Assembly: GCA_902825945.1 (NCBI GenBank)
Contig: CADECY010000037.1
Location: 1 to 64,000 of the forward strand
DNA: 64,000 nucleotides
Direction of reading: 5' to 3'
Source of the DNA: an uncultured Acidobacteriota bacterium
GTDB lineage: Bacteria > Acidobacteriota > Terriglobia > Bryobacterales > Bryobacteraceae
Shown here: piece by piece, positions 28,568 through 35,803 of the stretch
Position numbering within the stretch: the first letter of the stretch is position 1
How the letters are laid out: each line of letters opens with the position of its first letter
Position numbers and translations under genes: made by a program
Notes under the pieces: generated by a model
The model's input: only the letters and a program-made list of their open reading frames with translations
Databases searched by the model: none
Told to the model about the DNA's origin: nothing

Positions 28568-28584
28568 GCTCGCTACCAACCTCG

Positions 28585-28622
28585 AAAAAGCGACCGCTGC
28601 CCGACGGGCGCGGTCGCTTTTT
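28585..28622 (+). terminator. Rho-independent terminator
   Basis: The arms AAAAAGCGACCGC and GCGGTCGCTTTTT pair perfectly around a small loop that itself contains GCCC/GGGC. A T run follows directly. It closes the epimerase/small-protein transcript; A-tract/T-tract symmetry means it could work in both directions. Confidence 0.9.
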
Positions 28623-28814
28623 CATTTAGGAGGAGGGTGCGCCTGAGCCCGCGCCAGATGCCGCCACCATGGCGCAACTGACGCTCCTTGCCGAGAGCGC
28701 CTCGCCGAATGGAAGCCCATCGGCTGTGACGTCTCTCGCTAATTTTCTCCGCCGATTCCGCTTCCAGAATTGAGGCCCCGCTCGGGGAGCCGAAATCGAG
28801 AAAGGAGGGGCAAC

Positions 28815-28880
28815 ATGCGAACTCGTACAGCGGTGAAGGCCGGCAAAGTGACGTTCCAGGACTTCCACTTCACCAAGTGA
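28815..28880 (+). CDS. 21-codon peptide gene with Hcp-like motif
   Basis: MRTRTAVKAG followed by KVTFQDFHFTK and a TGA. A near-ideal ribosome site (AAAGGAGGGG at 28801-28810) lies just upstream of the ATG, and a 12-bp hairpin starts 6 nt after the stop. The segment AGKVTFQDFHFTK closely resembles the AGKVxxQDxxFTK strand of type VI secretion Hcp/TssD tube proteins, as recalled from memory. The basic start MRTRTAVKAG also recalls short MKVKTxVKAG-type peptides seen in some bacteria. No other Hcp sequence surrounds it. It may be a genuine small peptide gene or a trimmed relic. The next gene is on the opposite strand, so this is its own transcription unit. Confidence 0.55.
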   Translation: MRTRTAVKAGKVTFQDFHFTK

Positions 28881-28886
28881 TCCCAG

Positions 28887-28926
28887 AGCGAGGCGGTGAA
28901 CTGGTGCACCGCCTCGCTTCATTTCA
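28887..28926. terminator. Hairpin terminator between the peptide gene and the sialidase-fold gene
   Basis: AGCGAGGCGGTG (28887-28898) pairs perfectly with CACCGCCTCGCT (28907-28918) around an 8-base loop, followed by TCATTTC on the plus strand. It lies between two convergent stops (28880 and 28924) and can end transcripts from both sides. Confidence 0.7.
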
Positions 28927-30024
28927 TGGCTTGAAGAAGGTACCCGCGATGTAGCGGACATCGGAGTCGGGTACGCCCGCTTTCTCTTCGTTCATCCAAT
29001 AGACAACCAGCACGCGCCCGTCTGGAAACTCCACCACGCTCGGATAGCCCAGATCTCCAGAGCCACCGTCGGCCCGCAGCACCACTTCGCGTTCGACATC
29101 CCACGTTTTGCCGCCATCGCGGCTGAGGCAATACCGTAGGCCGAACGGCGCGCGGCGGTAGCCGTATGTGCATAGGATCCGCCCATCGCGCAGCTCCTGC
29201 AGGTGCGCCGGGAAGCCCCAGATCTTCGTCGGCGCGGCTTTCGACCACGTGCGCCCACCATCGGTGGAATCGCTCTGATAGAGGTATCCGCCCGTGCGAA
29301 TCATCGCGATCATGCCGCCATCGCGCTTGCGCAGCAGGAACGGTTCATCGAAACGGACCTTGCCGTCGGGATCGGTGGCGATCAACACCGGATCGCCCCA
29401 GGTCGCGCCCCGATCGCGCGAACGGATCAGCCACGCGGTGGTGGGTCCGTTCTGGCGATAGAATCCGTAGACCGGCATCACCAGTTCGCCGCCGGGCAAC
29501 TCCACCGGGGGAACGCGCGAGGCGAGCTTCGGCAGCTTCTCCACGCGGATCGGCGCCCGCATCGACCACGTCTTTCCGCGATCGCTCGAGCGGATTCCGT
29601 ACAGCCCCTCGAACGTGTAGACGTAGTGGCGATTCCCCTCCGGCTCAGCGCCCAGCGGGAGAGGAGAAAGAGTCCACGCGTAGAGGTTCAGGAACAGCGA
29701 TCCGTTGGAAAGCTGCGTCCACGGAACATCCTCGGTTTGCGAGAACCGGAAGGTTTCGTCGTCGACGATCGTCTTGCCAGACCACGTGCGCCCGCCGTCG
29801 CGTGAACGGATCGCGATACCGCGCGCCGTCGGGTCGACATGCCCGATCTGATCCTTGCGGCGCCGGTGCGCTTCTCGCGCGGTCACCATGAGGTCGCCGT
29901 TGTCGAGCCGGCTGAGCCACGGCGTGATGTAGTACATCGTGTCGTCGCGCCACACGGTGATGTGTTCGACATCGGCGGCGAGGCAGGAAACGAGGGGAAG
30001 GAGAAGGAGTGCTGGAAGTCTCAC
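28924..30024 (-). CDS. Secreted sialidase-fold (BNR/Asp-box) protein (second copy)
   Basis: 366 residues with signal peptide (MRLPALLLLPLVSCLAAD). Five Asp boxes are visible (SRDGGRTWS, SSDRGKTWS, SRDRGATWG, STDGGRTWS, SRDGGKTWD), defining a six-bladed propeller. The closing segments WGFPAHLQELRDGRILCTYG and GSGDLGYPSVVEFPDGRVL match the equivalent parts of the protein at 5789-6931, so the two are paralogues. Likely a periplasmic or extracellular glycan-active protein. The catalytic Arg triad of true sialidases cannot be assigned with confidence. Confidence 0.87.
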   Translation of the reverse strand: MRLPALLLLPLVSCLAADVEHITVWRDDTMYYITPWLSRLDNGDLMVTAREAHRRRKDQIGHVDPTARGIAIRSRDGGRTWSGKTIVDDETFRFSQTEDVPWTQLSNGSLFLNLYAWTLSPLPLGAEPEGNRHYVYTFEGLYGIRSSDRGKTWSMRAPIRVEKLPKLASRVPPVELPGGELVMPVYGFYRQNGPTTAWLIRSRDRGATWGDPVLIATDPDGKVRFDEPFLLRKRDGGMIAMIRTGGYLYQSDSTDGGRTWSKAAPTKIWGFPAHLQELRDGRILCTYGYRRAPFGLRYCLSRDGGKTWDVEREVVLRADGGSGDLGYPSVVEFPDGRVLVVYWMNEEKAGVPDSDVRYIAGTFFKP

Positions 30025-30063
30025 GTTCGTGAGGACAGCATATCATCCGCGTGTTCCGGCGCG

Positions 30064-30282
30064 GGCGGGCTGAGCGTCCGTATGCGGGCAATCATCTCGT
30101 TGGAAAAACAGAGAGAACCGCTCGTTTTCGCCAGCGCGTACGCGAAGCAGTCGCCGTAGCCCTGCGGAAGCCCGCAGCGGTGCTCCACCGCGATACCCGC
30201 GCGGCTTGGGCAGTGCCGTTTGGTTTGGTGCGGCGGCGAATTCAGAGGCACCAGGCTCGCCCTCGAGGATCGCGACGAGGGC
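30064..30282 (-). pseudogene. Decayed VapC-type PIN-domain toxin
   Basis: Two frames on the minus strand together carry VapC landmarks. ALVAILEGEPGASEFAAA (30229-30282) is the N-terminal strand and helix after the missing Met-Asp-(S/T) start. GYGDCFAYALAKTSG (down from 30161) is the conserved GDCFAYALAK active-site helix. After a frame change, ERFSLFFQRDDCPHTDAQPA (30064-30123) matches the C-terminal LLFxGDDFxxTD strand. About 60-70 codons between the first and second blocks are missing, as is the first acidic residue, so no active RNase can be made. The VapB remnant lies immediately upstream. Confidence 0.75.
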
Positions 30283-30283
30283 G

Positions 30284-30337
30284 GGCGGAGGCCGGGCCGA
30301 GCACGGGCAGGGCCGCGCACTCACGCCCGATTCGAAG
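30284..30337 (-). pseudogene. Remnant of VapB-type antitoxin
   Basis: In the frame next to the VapC relic the minus strand reads LRIGRECAALPVLGPASA. This corresponds to the C-terminal IGRxCAALPVLDxRSADEIL segment of Rv0623-type VapB antitoxins that usually abuts vapC. Only this ~18-codon piece is recognisable; the DNA-binding N-terminus is gone. Confidence 0.6.
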
Positions 30338-30412
30338 ATTCCATCTAATGCGAGCTTGGCGCTCGGAACCGGGAGCTCCACAGCCGCGGTCATGGACTCG
30401 CCGACATCCGGT

Positions 30413-32383
30413 CTACGGAAGCCCGAACGAGTAGACGAGACTCCCCACCATCATCGCGACATGCTGCTTGCCGTCGAACATATACGTCATCGGTGACGTG
30501 TGCAGTGAGTCGGTGAACGGGAAGCTCCACAGGCGCTTGCCGGTGGAGGCATCGGCGGCCGCGAGAGCGCCGCCATCGTCGCCGAAAATGACCAGTCCAC
30601 CGGCCGTCGCCAGCGTGCCTGTCCACGTGTCACCCGGGCCTTCCTGCGGCACCTCCCATACGGGCTTGCCCGTATCGATGTTGAACGCGCGCAAGAACTT
30701 CTGCGGTTTGTCGTTCGGGTCGCGCCGTCCGCCTCCACCGTAGTAGTTGCGGCCTGCCTGCCATTCCGGTGTCTTTCGCTTCGTGTAGACCGCGCAACGT
30801 TCGAGCGTGTTCACGTAGAAGAGGCGCGTCGCCGGATGAAACGAGGTCGAGAAGAAGTTGGCGGCGCCTTCGACGGCCGGGCAGATCAGTTGGCCTTCCT
30901 CGGTCGGGACCGAGTTCGGATTCATGATCGGGCGTCCATCGGGCGCTACTCCTTTGGCCCAGGTGAGCTTCTTCACGAGCGGCTCGGCGACCAACATCTT
31001 ACCGGTGATGCGATCGAGGATATAGAGGAAGCCGTTGCGATTGGCCTGCAGCAGAATCTTGCGGGGCTGCCCGCGCCAAGTCGTGTCGGCGAGCACGAGA
31101 GGCTGAACCGCGTCCCAGTCCCATTCGTCGTGCGGAGTCGGCTGGAAGTGCCACTTCAGCTTGCCCGTCGCGACATCGAGCGCGATGATCGAGCAGGTGT
31201 AGAGGTTGTCGCCCTTGCGATTGTCGCCGTTGAAGTCCGGGCCCGCGTTGCCGGTCGGCCAGTAGACGATCTTCGCTTCCGGATCGTAGCTGCCGGTGAG
31301 CCACGTCGGTCCGCCGCCATGATCGATATCCGGGCCGTCCCATGTCTCCGCGCCCGGCTCACCGCGCGCGGGAATCGTCCAGAAGCGCCAGACCTCCTTC
31401 CCGGTCTGCTGATCATAGGCGGCAAGGAATCCGCGAACGCCCTCTTCGCCGCCAGCCGTTCCCGCAATCACAAGGTTCTCCACCGCCAGCAGCGAACCCG
31501 TGGCGTTGTAGTTCTTGCGGAAATCGGCCATTTCGGTATCCCACAGCACTTGGCCCGTGTAGCGATTCAGCGCGAGCAGATGGGCGTGATCGGTCTGCAT
31601 GAACAGCTTGTCGCCCGCGATCGAGACGCTGCGATTGTTGCCCGGCGAACGGGCGTTGCCGATGAGCCCCTGGGTCGGCGGGCGCGTGTAGTCCCACAGT
31701 CTCGCGCCCGATCCTGCGTCGAGCGCGATCACCTGATTCGTATTGGGCACGTACATGACGCCGCCATATACTTGTGGCGTGCCCTGTAGCCGGCCTGAGT
31801 TCGGCACGGGGAACACCCACTTGACGCCGAGACGCGACACGTTCGCCGGCGTGAGCTGCTCGAGCTCCGAATAGCGATTTCCGGAGAGCCCTCCGTGCAT
31901 GCTGGGCCAGTCGGCTTCCGAGGTCACGCGACGGTAACGCTCACCCGTCCGGCGCAGCAGCACGAGCTTCTGATCGTCGGTCCGGAGCTGGAGTTCGCGG
32001 CTCGTTTTTGCGACCGCAAGCCCCTCGACCTCTGACCCGTCGGTCAGCTTCACCTTTTGCCGCACTGGCTGGAATCCGCGCCGCCGCCGCTGCATCATCG
32101 AGCGCATGGAGGCAACCAGAGCCTTCACTTCGCTCTCGGGCAACTGCTTGAAGGCCGGCATCCCCTTGGCAGCGACACCGTCGCGGATGATCGCGATGAC
32201 CTCGTCGTCCGGCTTGCTTGCGAGCACTGGCAGAATCGAGCGCGCATGCTCGCCACCGTTGCCGTCGGTACCGTGGCATCCGGCACAGCGCGTCTGGAAG
32301 ATCGCGCGGCCATCCGGTTCTTGGGCCCATGCGGGCAGCACGGCGAACGAGGCCGCCGCGAGCAGGAAGATGAGTTTGTTCAA
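30413..32383 (-). CDS. Cytochrome c / PQQ beta-propeller quinoprotein
   Basis: About 656 residues from TTG 32383, chosen because it gives a clean signal peptide (NKLIFLLAAASFAVLPAWA); the open frame continues upstream into the decayed region, but without a leader. A cytochrome c domain follows directly: CAGCH at 33-37 as haem site, KGMPAFKQL supplying the likely axial Met. A short beta domain (~105-140, KLTDGSEVEGLAVAKTSREL) precedes an eight-bladed PQQ propeller (SYDPEAKIVYWPTGNAGPD, NRNGFLYILDRITGKML). This is the layout of periplasmic quinoprotein alcohol/sugar dehydrogenases, but with the cytochrome at the N-terminus. The substrate is not determinable. It lies between two decayed modules. 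Confidence 0.85.
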   Translation of the reverse strand: MNKLIFLLAAASFAVLPAWAQEPDGRAIFQTRCAGCHGTDGNGGEHARSILPVLASKPDDEVIAIIRDGVAAKGMPAFKQLPESEVKALVASMRSMMQRRRRGFQPVRQKVKLTDGSEVEGLAVAKTSRELQLRTDDQKLVLLRRTGERYRRVTSEADWPSMHGGLSGNRYSELEQLTPANVSRLGVKWVFPVPNSGRLQGTPQVYGGVMYVPNTNQVIALDAGSGARLWDYTRPPTQGLIGNARSPGNNRSVSIAGDKLFMQTDHAHLLALNRYTGQVLWDTEMADFRKNYNATGSLLAVENLVIAGTAGGEEGVRGFLAAYDQQTGKEVWRFWTIPARGEPGAETWDGPDIDHGGGPTWLTGSYDPEAKIVYWPTGNAGPDFNGDNRKGDNLYTCSIIALDVATGKLKWHFQPTPHDEWDWDAVQPLVLADTTWRGQPRKILLQANRNGFLYILDRITGKMLVAEPLVKKLTWAKGVAPDGRPIMNPNSVPTEEGQLICPAVEGAANFFSTSFHPATRLFYVNTLERCAVYTKRKTPEWQAGRNYYGGGGRRDPNDKPQKFLRAFNIDTGKPVWEVPQEGPGDTWTGTLATAGGLVIFGDDGGALAAADASTGKRLWSFPFTDSLHTSPMTYMFDGKQHVAMMVGSLVYSFGLP

Positions 32384-32399
32384 GCGAACAGTATACCGG

Positions 32400-32757
32400 A
32401 GGAGCACTCGAGCGGCATTGATCGTTTGCGGCGATCGTTTGTGGCGAAGGCGCTCCACCCACATCTGCCTATCCTCGACTTGCCGCGAACCCGCCACCGC
32501 GAAGTGGCCCTCACTGAGGCCATCGCATCTGCCCGTACGGCGGGCTTCACCGTGCACGGATTCTCTTTCGAATCGCGCTCCAGGGCTCGACCTTGCGCAA
32601 CGCGGCCCGGGTGGGAAAGGCGCGCGTGCTAGACGCGGCGATCCGGCGCGCGAGTTCGCACCTCGAACTGCCCGAACCGGCCGAAGGGCTCGACTCGCTC
32701 TCGTTCGTGCGGATCGAGCCGGGGACCGGCCCGATTCTTCGTGGGCCATGGAAATGA
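32400..32757 (+). pseudogene. Truncated kinase-like (AAA/polynucleotide-kinase type) relic
   Basis: Two plus-strand frames join. ILDLPRTRHREVALTEAIA and SARTAGFTVHGFSFESR (frame to ~32580), then after a shift TLRNAARVGKARVLDAAIRR and HLELPEPAEGLDSLSFVRI, ending GPWK*. This pattern (AxxAGFxVxGxxFxS, NAAR-GKARVPD, RLExPxxxEGFDxLxFVR) matches the C-terminal half of small P-loop kinases of the polynucleotide-kinase/Zeta-like group that in some bacteria sit beside Thg1-like genes. The Walker A half is absent. The TGA at 32755-32757 overlaps the ATG of the next relic (ATGA), as in an ancestral operon. The family assignment is from memory and moderate. Confidence 0.5.
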
Positions 32758-33165
32758 AGAAGGACGCCTTTGAGGTCCAGAGTGCGGCGCTTCGAGGCGG
32801 CGCATGCCTGACGATCGTGCCGGGCAGCTCGCAAGGAGCGCTATCCGCCCGAACCTTCGATACGAGATTTCGCCACTGTCGCGCACCTGATGAGAAGCGG
32901 ACTCAGCGTCATCTACGGCCACACGCTGAGCGATGAGATCGCGCTGCTGTTCGGCCCGATGACGGCGTCTTCCGCCGGCTGCGTAAGCTCGATTCGATTC
33001 TCGCAGCCGAGGGCCTGCTTTCGCTCCAGCGCTCGGGCATCGCGTGTTTCAATTGCCGGACCTCGTTGTCGACTACTTCCGCTGGCGTCGGGCCGACGCG
33101 ATTCGTAACGGGTTCAACGCGCACCGCTACTGGCTGTCGCAGGTCAGATGCGCCAATCGTAAGCG
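32754..33165 (+). pseudogene. Decayed tRNA(His) guanylyltransferase (Thg1-like) gene
   Basis: Thg1-family segments appear in order across frames: MKKDAFE at the start, RRFEAAH, TIVPGS, then RYPPEPSIRDFATVAHLMRS, GLSVIYGHTLSDEIALLFGP, DGVFRRLRKLDSILAAEG and finally FQLPDLVVDYFRWRRADAIR with NAHRYW. SDEI in the YGxTxSDEI strand is the metal-binding motif of the palm domain, and VDYFRWR-ADAxRN is the diagnostic C-terminal helix. The RLDGRxF metal site is lost and at least four frame changes occur, so it is non-functional. It runs into the convergent cysN 3' end at 33166. Confidence 0.75.
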
Positions 33166-34884
33166 TCAGATTCCGTCGCCCGCTCCGAAATCCGGCGGCG
33201 GAAACACACCCCGCTTCTCCAAATCGGCGAGAATGAGATCCGCGGCCGCGCTGTCGTCCGGCGGCAACTCACCCGGACCGAACCGGATCAAGTTGTGCTC
33301 GCCGATCAGCGCCTGGAGATCCGCCAGGTCGCCCGCCTCAACCGAAGCCTCCGAACAGATCGCGATCACGCCGGCGCCGTTCAGCACACTCGCCATTTCC
33401 GGCAGCAGATGCGTCTGCTCGTCATCGGCAAGCGCGCGCACCGCGCATCCGCGGTCGAACAGCCGGCGCTCGAGCAGCCAGGCGACCGATGATCGCGCCG
33501 TCAGCCAAATCGTCACCGGAAGATGTCCACCACGAGCGATCCGCTCAGCCGCGGTCACACGTCCGGTTTCGACCCGCGACAGTTCCGCCGATCCGCGGCG
33601 CTGGCGCGTGCCCTGCGACTCTTCGATCATGCCCGCCGCGACAGTCGCGTTCGAAATCGGATCGATCAAAATGAAGCTGCCCGTGTGGCGATTGACCTTG
33701 TACAGATCGAAGAACACGGGCTTGGTGGTCTCGAGCGTCACGATTCCAATCTCGTTGAGCTCCAGCTTTTCGGTGGGCGAAAGAGAGAGATCGTTCACGT
33801 TCAACCGGTGCCGGATCGCCGTCACGCGGGCCTGCACCTGATGCGTGGTGTGCTTGAGCAGATAAGTCTTCGACTGGTCGAGCGCCTCGGCGTTCATCCA
33901 CACCACCGACGCATCGAACCGGCGCGAGACATGCGGCATCCGCGCCGGGTCCACCAGCATGTCGCCGCGGCTGATATCGATCTCGTCTTCGAGGGTCACG
34001 CAGACCGACATTGGCGGGAAGCCCACTTCGACCGGAACTCCGCCCGCGATCACCTCTTTCACTTTCGACGTCCGGCCCGACGGCAGCGCCATCACGCGAT
34101 CGCCGGGGCGGACCGTGCCCGCCGAAACCGCGCCCGCGAAGCCGCGAAAATCGAGGTCGGGCCGGATCACGTATTGAACCGGCAGGCGGAAGTTCGAAAA
34201 GTCGAAGTTGCTCGTCAGCGGGACCGTTTCGAGGTGTTCGAGCAGCGCCGGCCCCTCATACCAGGGCGTGCGCGCGCTGTTCGAAACCACGTTGTCGCCA
34301 TCGAGCGCGCTGATCGGAATCGAGACGATGCCGGTACGGCCCAGTTGCCTGCAGAATGACTCGAAATCCGCCTGGATCTGATTGAAGACGTCCTCGCTGA
34401 AATCGACGAGATCCATCTTGTTGACCGCCGCCACCAGGTTCGGAATGCCGAGCAGGATCGAGATGTAGGCGTGGCGCTTGGACTGTGGCAGCAAGCCCTT
34501 GCGCGCGTCGATCAGAATGATGGCGAGTGAAGCGGTCGAAGCACCGGTCGCCATGTTGCGCGTGTACTGTTCGTGCCCGGGTGTATCCGCGATGATGAAC
34601 TTGCGGCGGGGCGTGATGAAGTAGCGATACGCGACATCGATGGTGATGCCCTGCTCGCGCTCGGCCTTGAGTCCGTCGGTGAGAAGCGAAAAATCGATGG
34701 CGCGTCCGCTGCGGTTGATCCGCGAGCTTTTTACGGAGTCGAGTTGATCCTCGTAGACCGACTTGCAATCGTAGAGAAGCCGCCCGATGAGCGTACTCTT
34801 CCCATCATCCACGCTGCCGGCGGTCGAAAAGCGGAGCAACTCGCTCGTTTCGGTGCCGGATAGCAGTTCCTCGATCGTCGCCAT
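33166..34884 (-). CDS. cysN: Sulfate adenylyltransferase subunit 1 with degenerate APS-kinase-like tail
   Basis: 572 residues. The GTPase subunit of ATP sulfurylase activates sulfate to APS with CysD in the cytoplasm. G1 is GSVDDGKST at 23-31, G3 DTPGH at 100-104, G4 NKMD at 155-158, followed by EF-Tu-like domains 2 and 3 to about 430. The C-terminal ~115 residues align with CysC (VTIWLT at 457-462, LLERRLFDRGCAV, GVIAICSEA). The Walker A that should follow VTIWLTG is missing: TARSSVA stands at 462-468. The tail therefore cannot bind ATP in the usual way, so APS kinase activity is unlikely. It follows cysD by 1 nt. Confidence 0.93.
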   Translation of the reverse strand: MATIEELLSGTETSELLRFSTAGSVDDGKSTLIGRLLYDCKSVYEDQLDSVKSSRINRSGRAIDFSLLTDGLKAEREQGITIDVAYRYFITPRRKFIIADTPGHEQYTRNMATGASTASLAIILIDARKGLLPQSKRHAYISILLGIPNLVAAVNKMDLVDFSEDVFNQIQADFESFCRQLGRTGIVSIPISALDGDNVVSNSARTPWYEGPALLEHLETVPLTSNFDFSNFRLPVQYVIRPDLDFRGFAGAVSAGTVRPGDRVMALPSGRTSKVKEVIAGGVPVEVGFPPMSVCVTLEDEIDISRGDMLVDPARMPHVSRRFDASVVWMNAEALDQSKTYLLKHTTHQVQARVTAIRHRLNVNDLSLSPTEKLELNEIGIVTLETTKPVFFDLYKVNRHTGSFILIDPISNATVAAGMIEESQGTRQRRGSAELSRVETGRVTAAERIARGGHLPVTIWLTARSSVAWLLERRLFDRGCAVRALADDEQTHLLPEMASVLNGAGVIAICSEASVEAGDLADLQALIGEHNLIRFGPGELPPDDSAAADLILADLEKRGVFPPPDFGAGDGI

Positions 34885-34885
34885 T

Positions 34886-35788
34886 CTAGAAGTACCCCTC
34901 GCGCTTCTTCACTTCCATCGAACCTTCCTGGTCATGATCGATCACCCGGTTCTCGCGTTCGCTTCTGCGGAACGAAATCAACTCCTCGATGATCTTGGGC
35001 AAAGTGTCGGCTTCCGAACGGATCGCGCCGGTGCAATAGGTGCAGCCGAGAGACCGCATGCGGCTCATCACCAGTTGCGGCTTTTCACCCGGCAGCAGCG
35101 GCATTTCATGATCGGTGGGGATGAGCGATCCTCCCCGGATCACCATCGGCCTCGGCTTGGCGTAGTAGAGCGGCACGATCGGAATGCTTTCGAGGTAGAT
35201 GTAGTGCCAGACGTCGAGTTCGGTCCAGTTGGAGAGCGGAAACACGCGAATCGATTCGCCCTTGTCCACGCGCGCGTTATAGATGTTCCACAATTCCGGC
35301 CGCTGATTCTTCGGATCCCACTGCCCGAACCGGTCGCGAAACGAGTAGATCCGTTCCTTGGCGCGCGACTTCTCCTCGTCGCGCCGCGCCCCGCCAAACG
35401 CCGCGTCGTACCCACCGGCCTCGAGTCCGTCCAACAGCGCTCGCGTCTTGAGCAGCGCGCAACACTTTTGCGTACCGAGCGCGAATGGATTCGCCCCCTC
35501 TTCGATCGCCTTGCGATTGGTGGAAAGGCGCAAGTCCACGCCGAGCGACCTGCAGAATTCATCGCGAAACTGGATCATCTCGGGGAACTTGTAGGTCGTA
35601 TCGACGTGCAGAAACGGGAATGGGATTTTCCCGGGCGCGAACGCCTTCTGCGCCAGCCTCACCATCACCGAACTGTCCTTACCAATCGAGTACAGCATCA
35701 CGGGCTTGGCGAACTCAGCCACCACTTCACGGATAATATGAATACTCTCGGCTTCGAGTGATCGAAGGTGGGAAAGCGAATAGCTCAC
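34886..35788 (-). CDS. cysD: Sulfate adenylyltransferase subunit 2
   Basis: About 300 residues from GTG 35788. PP-loop ATP pyrophosphatase fold with the signature VMLYSIGKDSSVMVRLAQKA, plus GGARRDEEKSRAKERIYSFR, NWTELDVWHYI and the C-terminal GCTYCTGAIRSEADTLPKII, all characteristic of CysD. It forms the catalytic half of ATP sulfurylase with CysN, which starts one base later. A TATAAT hexamer about 10 bp before the GTG on the minus strand suggests a very short or absent leader. The divergent hydrolase gene starts only 15 bp away, so promoters must overlap the two coding regions. Confidence 0.95.
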   Translation of the reverse strand: MSYSLSHLRSLEAESIHIIREVVAEFAKPVMLYSIGKDSSVMVRLAQKAFAPGKIPFPFLHVDTTYKFPEMIQFRDEFCRSLGVDLRLSTNRKAIEEGANPFALGTQKCCALLKTRALLDGLEAGGYDAAFGGARRDEEKSRAKERIYSFRDRFGQWDPKNQRPELWNIYNARVDKGESIRVFPLSNWTELDVWHYIYLESIPIVPLYYAKPRPMVIRGGSLIPTDHEMPLLPGEKPQLVMSRMRSLGCTYCTGAIRSEADTLPKIIEELISFRRSERENRVIDHDQEGSMEVKKREGYF

Positions 35789-35803
35789 AAGAGAATTATA
35801 CCA

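Noticed and set aside
32384..32749. Extending the quinoprotein start to 32749
   Set aside because: The extra N-terminus is Arg/Ser-rich, has no leader, and covers plus-strand kinase-like relic sequence; TTG 32383 gives a clean signal peptide.
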